Source of the DNA: JBKBXU01 sp046313675
GTDB taxonomy: Bacteria; Bacteroidota; Bacteroidia; Cytophagales; Cytophagaceae
DNA length: 17,359 nt
Assembly (NCBI GenBank): GCA_046313675.1
Contig: JBKBXU010000056.1
Coordinates: forward strand, 1-17,359
Direction of reading: 5' to 3'
Below, one piece after another: positions 1 through 8,335 of the stretch (positions within the stretch are counted from its first letter, which is position 1; the number at the start of each line of letters is the position of its first letter). Under the pieces are notes generated by a model. The model did not search any database. It had not been told where the DNA came from and worked only from the letters and a program-made list of their open reading frames with translations. The position numbers and the translations under genes were made by a program.

Positions 1-2
1 AC

Positions 3-683
3 CTATCCTTCAATAATTTCTGCCTCCTGAAAATCACGAGGCGAAGCACCCGAACCTGTACCGACAATTTCCTCATAGGCAACATACATTGCACAAAAAC
101 TTACAGGCAGCGATACCAATAAGCCAACCCCCAATAAAATGGCTCCAAGAAGATTCATCAAAACAAGAAGAACCGCAAGAATAAAAAAGTTAAACCATTG
201 TTTTGTAATAAGACGCCTGCAGGTCTCCAGTGCCGGCCAGAAATCAAGCCCTCCGAAAACAACAAATAAGCTTGCCAACGAATATGCAACGGCAAGGTAA
301 ACTCCCGGAAGGATCAATAATAGCAAACCCAGAAATATCAATATGCCACCTATAAGGTTTGTAAGCAAAAGGGGCACAAAATAATCAAACCCCTTAAAGA
401 AATCGCTAAAGGTATGACTTTGGCTGTGATTAATTCTCCTCGCTATGATATAAAAACCTGCAAATAAAGGCCCCTGCACTGCAATGCTGGCGGCAAATCC
501 GACAACAGGGATAGCATCAAGAACAACCGAAATCAGCAAGAATATCAAGCTATAGCCGATAAAACCACCTGGATTTTGCTTAAATAGTTCGAAGCCCCTT
601 TTTATGTAATGTGTCGGCTTTACCTCATACCCATTTTCTATAAGAGCGTCAACCTTCTCCTGAGAATAACTGTAAACATCCAT
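3..683 (-). CDS. Multi-pass inner-membrane protein of unknown function
   Basis: Complete 226-residue protein, stop at 3-5 and ATG at 681-683. A soluble N-terminus (about 1-38, ending in a basic stretch with FELFKQNPGG) is followed by long hydrophobic stretches at about 41-80, 102-145 and 162-205, enough for roughly six helices, then a short acidic tail. The pattern of glycine- and proline-containing helices (ILPGVYLAVAYS, LLVSLPVSFCAMY) and the repeated amphipathic segments FSDFFKGFD and LITKQWFNFF resemble a widespread Bacteroidota membrane family that is often given uninformative or misleading names. I do not recognise a function and see no catalytic or transport motif. It lies 47 bases downstream of the mltF-like gene on the same strand and is probably its operon partner. 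Confidence 0.8.
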   Translation of the reverse strand: MDVYSYSQEKVDALIENGYEVKPTHYIKRGFELFKQNPGGFIGYSLIFLLISVVLDAIPVVGFAASIAVQGPLFAGFYIIARRINHSQSHTFSDFFKGFDYFVPLLLTNLIGGILIFLGLLLLILPGVYLAVAYSLASLFVVFGGLDFWPALETCRRLITKQWFNFFILAVLLVLMNLLGAILLGVGLLVSLPVSFCAMYVAYEEIVGTGSGASPRDFQEAEIIEG

Positions 684-730
684 CCTTAAACTTTTTAGCT
701 GATAAGTAATACTTCAAACAACCCGATTTG

Positions 731-2260
731 TTATAAACTCTCTTCATCAATAAGATTTTTATAGTGCTGATAACGATCCAATATAGCATTAACATAATTA
801 AACGGTTCAGCCCCTCTGCAGTACCCATAGCGTACCACCGGATCATTTGAATATTTCGGTTTTGACTTGTTTAACACAAAATAAGCAACATTCCCATCCC
901 ATACATCAGGCAGTCTCTGATATTTACTGGCTAACCTTACCGCATCGGCAACGTGTTCCTGTCCAACGTTGTAAGATGCAAGAATAAACTTAAGCCTCTC
1001 CTCCGGATCCGGCACTTTTTTCATCCAATAGCGATCGAGCCATTTTAGGTATTTTGCGCCCGCTGCTATACCGTCTTCAGCGTCAAAAGGGTTCTGGGCA
1101 CCAAACTCTTTTGCTGTAGCCGGCATTAATTGCATTAAGCCACTTGCTCCTGCCCAGGATTGGGCTTCAGGATCGAATCGGGATTCCTGGTATACGAGTG
1201 AAGCCAACAACCGCCAGTCCCAGTTTATCTCATGTGCATACTTTTGAATAAGGGAGTCGTAGGGAGAGATGCTTTTTCCGCAAGTCATCTCCCGGCTACA
1301 CCTGATTCGCTGATCTATGCCTTTTTTATGCTTAAAATATTTGTTGTAAATTATATAATAGACAGGCTTTCGCTTCATGGTATGTATCCATCCATTTACC
1401 TCATTAAGCAATTCAGGCGAACTTTTTCGAACTGCCCAGGCAAAACGTTGTTTAAAACTTATAGGAGTGGATACATCAAGATCCGGAAAATAGGATTGGT
1501 TTAATAAAGCCACCTGCTCATCGGCAATGGTATAGGGGATTTCCCCCTCAGCCACTTTTAATATAAGATCTTCCACATCTGTCTCATCGTTTACCGGGAC
1601 TACGTCTATATCCCCACCAATTTCATTGCTAAGATTCATCACCCTAAGGTGGTGGGCTGAATTCTTTCGCACATACACCTCTTTCCCGATTAAATCCAGA
1701 GGATCCCGAACAAGTAATGAATTCAGTTTTTCTTTGGAAAGCCGTTGCCAGTTATTCGGTTTTTTCTGGACAAGAACCTGTCTGCCAGTGGAGTGGTGAG
1801 TCGTAAAGTTTACAAAGTCTTCATGCTTTTTTGTTACTGCCAAATTATAAGCAATGATATCCCCTTCTCCTTCTTTGAGCATCCTAAACATCTCCTCATG
1901 ATTTCTGACAATTTTTATTGCCAGGTTTACATTCAGATGATCAGCCAGCCGCTTTAAAAGATCATACTCATAACCCATTGGGGTTCCTTTGTATATAAAA
2001 TATCCGGTATGTGAATAACCAGTCAGGGCAATCAGAGTGCCTCTCGCCTTGATTTCTTCTATATCAGTCAGAACAGCTCCTTCCAGAGGTTGAGCAGACT
2101 TAACATCAGCCATCTCGGCAGAATCTATACCCATGTTTGAATTAGTACGGGCTTCAGAGAAAACTTCAGAATCTTCTACATTGTAGTTGCTTCCACAATT
2201 GTTTAAAAACAACAAGGGAACCAATAAAAGTATAAACCTCCTCACATACACCTTCTCCAT
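731..2260 (-). CDS. mltF: MltF-type membrane-bound lytic murein transglycosylase (lipoprotein)
   Basis: Predicted outer-membrane lipoprotein of 509 residues that cleaves peptidoglycan glycan strands to give 1,6-anhydro-muramyl ends. A signal sequence ends in a lipobox with Cys22 (FLNNC). Residues about 70-310 form a solute-binding-protein (SBP_bac_3-like) domain, with YFIYKGTPMGYEYDLLKRLAD near its start. Residues about 330-500 form an SLT goose-lysozyme-type domain. The catalytic glutamate is probably Glu359 in LVYQESRFDP, followed by the family signatures GASGLMQLMP (371-380) and ASYNVG (428-433). This domain order and length match MltF. The SBP-like domain in E. coli MltF is regulatory rather than a transporter component, and I infer the same here. 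It sits 81 bases downstream of a thioredoxin-like lipoprotein and 47 bases upstream of a membrane protein, all on one strand. Confidence 0.93.
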   Translation of the reverse strand: MEKVYVRRFILLLVPLLFLNNCGSNYNVEDSEVFSEARTNSNMGIDSAEMADVKSAQPLEGAVLTDIEEIKARGTLIALTGYSHTGYFIYKGTPMGYEYDLLKRLADHLNVNLAIKIVRNHEEMFRMLKEGEGDIIAYNLAVTKKHEDFVNFTTHHSTGRQVLVQKKPNNWQRLSKEKLNSLLVRDPLDLIGKEVYVRKNSAHHLRVMNLSNEIGGDIDVVPVNDETDVEDLILKVAEGEIPYTIADEQVALLNQSYFPDLDVSTPISFKQRFAWAVRKSSPELLNEVNGWIHTMKRKPVYYIIYNKYFKHKKGIDQRIRCSREMTCGKSISPYDSLIQKYAHEINWDWRLLASLVYQESRFDPEAQSWAGASGLMQLMPATAKEFGAQNPFDAEDGIAAGAKYLKWLDRYWMKKVPDPEERLKFILASYNVGQEHVADAVRLASKYQRLPDVWDGNVAYFVLNKSKPKYSNDPVVRYGYCRGAEPFNYVNAILDRYQHYKNLIDEESL

Positions 2261-2341
2261 AACAACCTGTTTATAACCCTATACTACAATAACCCCCTCT
2301 TCTTTTTTATTGTTAAAGGAAATGTTAAATAAAGACAAAAT

Positions 2342-2860
2342 TTATTCTTCCGCTTTATCAAAATCCATCATAAGCAACTTGGGTACTATTCTGGCCATGT
2401 CGGTTTCTACAAGACCCTTACAGCACCTTTCTATGCGCGCTACTTCCTTACCATCTTTAATAAAAATCAACGTAGGAACTGTTTTTATATCATAAATCCG
2501 CTCCATCCCTTCATTACTCTTAAGGTTTTTATTAAGAAAATAAACATTAATACTATTGTCAGGAATTCCTGCACGATCTATGATTTTATAGATTCTTGGC
2601 AGACTTTTCTTAGTTTCCGTATCCCACATGGCTCCAAATAGTAAAATAGAGGCATCTTTGGGAAACTCTTTCAAGGCGCGCAACTCTGCTTTATCAGGAC
2701 GGTATTCTTTATAGCCCCTCAGAAACCAGTTCTGCTCTTCATATTCTGAAATATCAATTTTGCCATACGGCTGTTCTGTCGTTTCAACCCTGCTTACGCA
2801 AGACCCCAAAAACAATATAGATATACCCAACAGAGGGGGAATGATTTTTTTCATAGTCAT
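2342..2860 (-). CDS. Thioredoxin-fold lipoprotein lacking the CXXC motif
   Basis: Small lipoprotein of 172 residues. The signal peptide ends in the lipobox LGSC with Cys21. An ATG at 2852-2854 (two codons later) is an equally possible start; there is no clear ribosome site. Residues about 65-160 look like a thioredoxin fold: a beta strand SILLFGAMW, the active-site turn, a helix, and the cis-proline loop YDIKTVPTLIFIKDGKEV with Pro129. Where thioredoxins have W-C-x-x-C-K, this protein reads W79-D-T-E-T-K84, so both redox cysteines are replaced. The only cysteines in the mature domain are the adjacent pair Cys146-Cys147. It is therefore unlikely to act as an ordinary disulfide reductase; a binding or chaperone role is possible. 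It is the first gene of the minus-strand cluster leading into mltF. Confidence 0.8.
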   Translation of the reverse strand: MTMKKIIPPLLGISILFLGSCVSRVETTEQPYGKIDISEYEEQNWFLRGYKEYRPDKAELRALKEFPKDASILLFGAMWDTETKKSLPRIYKIIDRAGIPDNSINVYFLNKNLKSNEGMERIYDIKTVPTLIFIKDGKEVARIERCCKGLVETDMARIVPKLLMMDFDKAEE

Positions 2861-2912
2861 ATAATGGTTAAGTTTAAGAATTAAAAATTCTAACCTTTGT
2901 TATATAAACTGG

Positions 2913-2962
2913 TGAGGAACATTTTAGTTAATGATTCGCTGAAAATTTAAACATGTTCCTCA
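2913..2962. promoter_or_regulatory. 10-bp inverted repeat in the divergent promoter region upstream of tamB
   Basis: TGAGGAACAT at 2913-2922 and ATGTTCCTCA at 2953-2962 are perfect reverse complements separated by 30 bases. They lie in the 233-base region between the minus-strand lipoprotein gene and tamB. The spacing would suit a dimeric operator with sites on one helix face or a long-looped hairpin. The same region holds a shorter palindrome (AGAATT, AAA, AATTCT at 2877-2891) and two copies of GGTTAAGTTTA (2866-2876 and 3030-3040). The repeats are directly visible; a regulatory role is inferred. I could not identify a convincing Bacteroidota -33/-7 promoter (TTG, TAnnTTTG) on either strand. 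Confidence 0.4.
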
Positions 2963-3093
2963 AATAATACAGTTATGGGAAATGAACAATTTACATAGCT
3001 CATTTCTTAATAATTGTAGAGGATAGGTAGGTTAAGTTTATTAAATAACACAGTATCGAAAGATTTAAAAAAATATTATCCCGAATAACAAAG

Positions 3094-6000
3094 GTGCTCA
3101 TGTTCCTTTTGCTAGGGCTTTTTACCCTGGTGATGATCTTGTATTTTGTAATCCGTATTCCCCGGGTACAACAATATGCCCTTCAGCATATTACTGTCAT
3201 TTTGGAGAATGAACTGGATACAAAGGTTGACATTGGAGAACTTGAGTTTGACCCTTTAAGGCAGATTGTCCTACGCAACATTTATGTAGAAGACCAACAA
3301 GGCGATACTTTGCTTTATGCCAATCGTTTACGTGTTGACTTTGACATTCTGGATCTTTTCAAAAAAACCATACGACTGGAACTTGCAGAACTTGATCAGG
3401 CAAAAGTAAATATATACAAACAGGAGGGTATGGAAGATTTCAATTACCAATTCCTGCTTTATGCTTTTGAAAGCGACGAACCTTCTGAGCCCTCAGATTG
3501 GCTCTTTCAACTGGAAAAAATAAGCCTGTCCTCAATAAACCTGAATTACCTGGACGTTCCGGGAGGAACACGTCTGGCGGCAAATATGCAACGAACGGTG
3601 GTAGACATTGAAGATCTGGGTCTGGAAAAAAACCATTTAATCCTTAATTACATTAACCTTCATGCCCTTGACATGAGGCTTGAACAGCTTCCCGGCAGAA
3701 GCATTGTCGAAAAGGACGACATAATTGAGGCAGAATCAGAACCCGAAGAGCGCTTTTTTGTTACAATTTATGAAATTGACATCACCGGCTCAGCCTTTGC
3801 CTTTAATGATCTCAATGAACCGGGGAAAGAGGCAGGGCTAGACCCAAATCACCTTCATCTTACAGGAATCAGTGGCAATTTTGAAAACATTCTTCTTCAC
3901 GGAGACTTGATAAAAGGAAGCATCCAGCAATTGGCAATGCGTGAAAAAAGTGGCCTGGAATTAAATCGTTTAACCTTGGATCTTGCTTTGGATGGCCCTG
4001 AGCTTGACCTAAACATTTCAGCGCTCACCACCGGAAACTCGCATTTCGACAAAGAATTAAGCATACACATACCTCAAATTGACAAAGTGGGGGACGAAAT
4101 AGGAGAAATTCGCACCCACGCCGATTTCAGAAACACCCTTATTTCATTCAAAGACTTATTGGTTTTTGACCCAAAAATGGATATCCCCGATGATTTCAAA
4201 GACGCCTCTGTACATATATCCGGAGACCTGAGAGGAAAGGTGGCTGACATACAATTTAACAATTTTGACATCCGCCTTGAAGATCATGTTTTGGCATCCG
4301 GAAGTTTAACGGCAATTGGCTTGCCTGAAGCTGATCGGGCAAAATTCAACATTACATTTACAGAGGCCGAAGCAAAAAAGCAATTTTTACACACATTTTA
4401 CCCTCCCAAAAAAGACTTGCCCGTCAATCTTTACGCATTGGGGGATATTCGTACCAAAGGCACTATTGAAGGATCTCTACATGATGTAACTGTAAAACTT
4501 CAAACCGGCACAGACCTTGGAGGCCTCCGTACGAATGTGCGTATAAAAACAGACAATGACTTCAATCCGCTAGCTCACAGCGGCACCATCGATGTACAAA
4601 ATTTCCATATGGGAAGGTTTTTGGAATCCGAGGAAATGGGTCGGCTTACAGCTAATGCGACTTTTAAGGGCCGTGGCGAAAATATGGACTCTTTTAACGT
4701 AAATCTGCGCTCTTTCTTGTTTAATGACTATACCTACCGCAATATAATTGCTGAGGGAAGCTTCGTGAACAACTTGCTTTTAGCAGAGCTATCCAGTGAA
4801 GATCCTAATATTGAAAGCTACCTCAGCACGCAAATAGATCTGCGGGAAGATCAGTTTAAGTATATGGTAAATGGCGTTGTGTGTAATGCTAATCTGCATG
4901 CATTGAATTTCACGGAAGACACTTTACAATTCAGTACCCGAATCAATATTGACCTGGCGGGAACGGATCCAGATAGTATTACAGGCTTTGCCCGTCTGGA
5001 TAATTTTCATCTAAGGCAAGGTCGACAAACTTATAAATTAGACTCCCTACAGCTTACTTCTGAAATTAATGAAAGGGATAGGCTTATAACCATAAATTCT
5101 CCAATCATTAATGGAAAAGTTTCCGGAGTATTTACCTATTCAGATATTCCTGATGCAACAAAGCAATTTATAAGCAATTTTACGGACGCCTACGCTTTTG
5201 AAGCTCCGGATGCCCATATGGAATCGATGTACTTTAATTTTAATGTCGATAATCTTGATAAGCTTTTGAGTGTTTTTGCACCTGACATTAACATATTCGA
5301 TAATTTTAACGTGAGCGGATCTTACAGGGAGGAAAACCAAAGTCTGGAGATTAAGGGCTCAATGAAGGAATTCCGGTACAAGGATCAACACCTGAAAAAT
5401 TTAGATTTTACAGTTGATGCCAAAAGTGATAGTTTGAACTTTCTTGTTAAAGGAAGTAGTCTTGATCTGGGTGGTTTTGTCATAGATACTCCAAGCATAA
5501 ATGGAAACTTTTTTAATGACAAATTATCCTTTAATCTTATTGCTGCTCAAAAATCTTCCCAAACGTATGTCAATATGGACGGACTTCTAACGCACCGAAG
5601 AGATACGTTTGCCCTTACCCTGCCACGGGCGGAAATTCAGATTAGTGGCCATGATTGGAATATAAAAGCCGGTAATCAAATCCTGTATTCCGATGAATAT
5701 CTGGCAATAAATGACCTTGAGCTATTTCATGAAGATCAACGCATTCTTGTTCATACACGTCGACAAGCAAATACAAAGGATCTTATAGAGCTGCAAATGG
5801 AGAGAATAAGCCTGGAAGACATTGCTAAAATCACCAACACGGAAGAATATAAGATGAAAGGAAGGTTGAGTGGTGAAATTGATGTTATAGATCCGCTTAG
5901 TGCCTTGGGAATAGATGCTGACATTCGTATTGACAGCGTACTTATTGCTGACGAGCCATTAGGAAAAATTAGTCTTACGGCTAAAAAAGCAGAATATGTT

Positions 6001-7746
6001 GACCAGGTATCCGCCGGCATGCGAATAGCAGGCCCTGGAAATGATATGGTGGTTAGAGGATTCTATGATTTTGGGCAAACACCGGATTCAATCAATGCCC
6101 ATGTAACGATACGTGAATTTGCCATAGGAAGAGCCGAGCCATTCCTTAAAGACGTTTTTACCAAAATGGATGGGAATATCATCGGAAATCTCCATATAAG
6201 GGGTAGCACGGATGCGCCAAAAATTACCGGAAACTTAATGTTCAAAGATGAGAACATTCTTGGTTTAGCCATTACCCAAACACAATATACCATAAAGGAT
6301 CAGGAAATTTTCTTTGAAGAAGAAGCTATACGACTAAACAACTTCACCCTGCGGGACAACCGAGGAAGGCCGGCGGTAGCAAATGGCTTTATCAGACACA
6401 AGCAGTTTGATGACATGGTATTTGACCTGAAGTTTAGTGCAGACCGTTTCAGACTAATTGATAGCCCGGAGGCCAGAGAGGCTGTTTTCTATGGCACTTT
6501 GATTGCCACTGTAGACATGGGGCTTAAAGGGCCCATCGAAGATCTTGATATACGAGTCAATATAACTTCAGAGCCAGGAACCAATTTAACCTTACAGATT
6601 CTACCTGATGAAAATATGGTTCGCCCTCCTTATATTGTGTTTAAAGATGACAATGGGGAAGACGAAGATCGTCCCTTCCTTTCTGAATCTGAAACAGGAG
6701 AAGGTGGCCGTGTCCCTCAATTTGACATGTCACGGTTTGATTTCAGAAGTCAGATAAAAATTACACCTGAAGCCGTATTTAACATTGTTATTGACCCTGT
6801 TAATGGAGACATGATTACTGCTCGGGGAACAGGAGATATTTCCATGCGAATGGATGCAGACCAAAACGTAAACCTCTTTGGAACATACACCATTAACGAG
6901 GGATTATACTCATTACGATTTCTTAATCTGATGAAAAGAGAATTTTCTGTTCGCTCAGGAAGCACCATCAGCTGGTCGGGAGACCCTGAAAGTCCAAGTT
7001 TAAACCTTACAGCAGTGTATGAAACTCGTGCATCGCGTATTGACCTTGTACCCGACCTCCTTGACATAATGACCGTAGATGAAATCCGTGCAGCACGCCG
7101 GGCTTTGCCGGTAAGAGTCCTGATGAAAATGAGCGGAGAACTTGAAGAGCCGGCACTTTCCTTTGATCTGGAGGTGCCCGAAGCTACCGCCTCTGCTGAT
7201 GCTGCAGTCGTAAATCAGCGAATAGACCAAATCCGGGCAGACGAGACACAACTTAACAAGCAGGTGTTCGGACTCATTGTATTAAACCGGTTCATATACG
7301 ACGGCGTAGGCACCACCGACACAGGTGAAGACGGCATTCTTCTCGGACAGGCAAGTCAAAGCATTAGCCGCGTACTTAACAGACAACTTGAAACCTTAAG
7401 CGACCAGTATCTCGCAGGTATAGAACTTGAAGTAAATGTAGAAGCCCTTGATCAGCGTCAGGGGGCTTTTGCACAAGAGGTAGAACTAATGGCTACACGG
7501 CAAATTACCGACCGGATTTCTGTGAGTGCCGGCGGAACCGTTAACGTGGGAGCTGCGGAAGGATCCGGACAATTTGCCGGTGATTATGCCGTACGCTACA
7601 GAGTCAACGAAGCGGGAAACATAAACCTTCGGTTCTTTCGAACCAGCAGACAAGATATGTTCACAGACCACCTAAGGGTAAGCACAGGGGCATCTATTAA
7701 CCATCACAAGGATTTTGACCGTCTTAGAGACCTGCTTCCCTGGTAA
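3094..7746 (+). CDS. tamB: TamB/AsmA-like inter-membrane transport protein
   Basis: Very long protein (1550 residues). It has one N-terminal membrane anchor (about 1-22), then a long beta-rich body with typical AsmA/TamB phrases such as LDTKVDIGELEFDPLRQIVL near the start, and a C-terminal TamB (DUF490) domain from about residue 1040 to the end. The segment around residues 1255-1310 (NLFGTYTINEGLYSLRFLN, then TISWSGDPESPSLNLTAVYE) is the family hallmark, and the last 20 residues are the usual conserved tail. TamB proteins are inner-membrane-anchored, span the periplasm as a hydrophobic groove, and act in phospholipid transport and outer-membrane assembly. No tamA or BamA-like gene is adjacent. 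The start is uncertain: GTG 3094 is the first normal start codon after the in-frame stop at 3046, with ATG 3100 next. The open frame before it encodes basic residues that would suit a membrane-anchor N-terminus. Confidence 0.93.
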   Translation: MLMFLLLGLFTLVMILYFVIRIPRVQQYALQHITVILENELDTKVDIGELEFDPLRQIVLRNIYVEDQQGDTLLYANRLRVDFDILDLFKKTIRLELAELDQAKVNIYKQEGMEDFNYQFLLYAFESDEPSEPSDWLFQLEKISLSSINLNYLDVPGGTRLAANMQRTVVDIEDLGLEKNHLILNYINLHALDMRLEQLPGRSIVEKDDIIEAESEPEERFFVTIYEIDITGSAFAFNDLNEPGKEAGLDPNHLHLTGISGNFENILLHGDLIKGSIQQLAMREKSGLELNRLTLDLALDGPELDLNISALTTGNSHFDKELSIHIPQIDKVGDEIGEIRTHADFRNTLISFKDLLVFDPKMDIPDDFKDASVHISGDLRGKVADIQFNNFDIRLEDHVLASGSLTAIGLPEADRAKFNITFTEAEAKKQFLHTFYPPKKDLPVNLYALGDIRTKGTIEGSLHDVTVKLQTGTDLGGLRTNVRIKTDNDFNPLAHSGTIDVQNFHMGRFLESEEMGRLTANATFKGRGENMDSFNVNLRSFLFNDYTYRNIIAEGSFVNNLLLAELSSEDPNIESYLSTQIDLREDQFKYMVNGVVCNANLHALNFTEDTLQFSTRINIDLAGTDPDSITGFARLDNFHLRQGRQTYKLDSLQLTSEINERDRLITINSPIINGKVSGVFTYSDIPDATKQFISNFTDAYAFEAPDAHMESMYFNFNVDNLDKLLSVFAPDINIFDNFNVSGSYREENQSLEIKGSMKEFRYKDQHLKNLDFTVDAKSDSLNFLVKGSSLDLGGFVIDTPSINGNFFNDKLSFNLIAAQKSSQTYVNMDGLLTHRRDTFALTLPRAEIQISGHDWNIKAGNQILYSDEYLAINDLELFHEDQRILVHTRRQANTKDLIELQMERISLEDIAKITNTEEYKMKGRLSGEIDVIDPLSALGIDADIRIDSVLIADEPLGKISLTAKKAEYVDQVSAGMRIAGPGNDMVVRGFYDFGQTPDSINAHVTIREFAIGRAEPFLKDVFTKMDGNIIGNLHIRGSTDAPKITGNLMFKDENILGLAITQTQYTIKDQEIFFEEEAIRLNNFTLRDNRGRPAVANGFIRHKQFDDMVFDLKFSADRFRLIDSPEAREAVFYGTLIATVDMGLKGPIEDLDIRVNITSEPGTNLTLQILPDENMVRPPYIVFKDDNGEDEDRPFLSESETGEGGRVPQFDMSRFDFRSQIKITPEAVFNIVIDPVNGDMITARGTGDISMRMDADQNVNLFGTYTINEGLYSLRFLNLMKREFSVRSGSTISWSGDPESPSLNLTAVYETRASRIDLVPDLLDIMTVDEIRAARRALPVRVLMKMSGELEEPALSFDLEVPEATASADAAVVNQRIDQIRADETQLNKQVFGLIVLNRFIYDGVGTTDTGEDGILLGQASQSISRVLNRQLETLSDQYLAGIELEVNVEALDQRQGAFAQEVELMATRQITDRISVSAGGTVNVGAAEGSGQFAGDYAVRYRVNEAGNINLRFFRTSRQDMFTDHLRVSTGASINHHKDFDRLRDLLPW

Positions 7747-7846
7747 TTTCTCCTTACTTCTAATTTATGGGGTCACAAACAAAGACAATATGTTACCTGA
7801 AACTTTTAAAACGTATCCATAAAAAGCACCTACGTCAGAATTCGTT

Positions 7847-8236
7847 TTATTTTAAGACAATACTTGTATTTCCTGATACAAGTATAATGTGACAACCGTC
7901 ATTCTTAATCACAAATGTTTCCCGAACAACCTCCACATCGTCCTGTAAACCTATGAAATCATAGGGGCTTCCGTCTTTTTGTGTGGCATTCAACTGAGAG
8001 TCTGTAAGAAGAATGTACCTGCCTTCTTCCGGAATATTTTGGTCATCAAAACGAAAGCTCTCGCCCGTAACCAGATTTCTGGTATAACTATCATCTAAAA
8101 CCACCTCCTTGCCATCTTTGTCTTTCACATCCAGCATAAATAAGCGAAACTCCTCCGTGCATGCTTCCTGCTTCTTGCACGAATAAGAAAGGAAAACGGC
8201 CAAAGCCAAAGCGGCCATAATAAAATTGGTTTTCAT
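7847..8236 (-). CDS. Small hypothetical lipoprotein
   Basis: 129 residues with a signal peptide (MKTNFIMAALALAVFLSYSC) whose lipobox-like end gives Cys20, followed by KK. The mature part is acidic, probably all-beta, and has two more cysteines (Cys26 and Cys113) that could form a disulfide between the N-terminus and the FVIKNDGCHIILVSG strand near the end. I recognise no family. It lies 99 bases downstream of the GH74 gene on the same strand and could be co-transcribed with it. It ends convergently to tamB, about 100 bases from that gene's stop. Confidence 0.75.
   Translation of the reverse strand: MKTNFIMAALALAVFLSYSCKKQEACTEEFRLFMLDVKDKDGKEVVLDDSYTRNLVTGESFRFDDQNIPEEGRYILLTDSQLNATQKDGSPYDFIGLQDDVEVVRETFVIKNDGCHIILVSGNTSIVLK
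7860..7885. repeat. Perfect 10-bp stem-loop at the 3' end of the lipoprotein gene
   Basis: ATACTTGTAT (7860-7869) and ATACAAGTAT (7876-7885) are exact reverse complements with a 6-base loop. The structure lies inside the last dozen codons of the minus-strand lipoprotein gene and between two convergent genes. In the minus direction it is followed by TGTCTTAAAAT rather than a run of T, so it is not a textbook intrinsic terminator. It may slow polymerase or protect the mRNA 3' end. The inverted repeat is visible; the role is not known. Confidence 0.45.
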
Positions 8237-8335
8237 ATAGTTTTATATTTGAACCTTTTTATACGGCACTGGCCTATTATGGTTTTGTGAATTACATTAA
8301 TCCCAAAACTGCTCAGTAAATCCTGCACTTACCAT

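Noticed and set aside
649..846. 65-residue minus-strand frame bridging the mltF-like and membrane-protein genes
   Set aside because: It overlaps the ends of both genes in another frame and has no recognisable features.
7807..7849. TAAAACG and CGTTTTA as a bidirectional terminator between tamB and the lipoprotein gene
   Set aside because: The arms are only 7 bp, AT-rich and separated by 29 bases, which is too weak to call.
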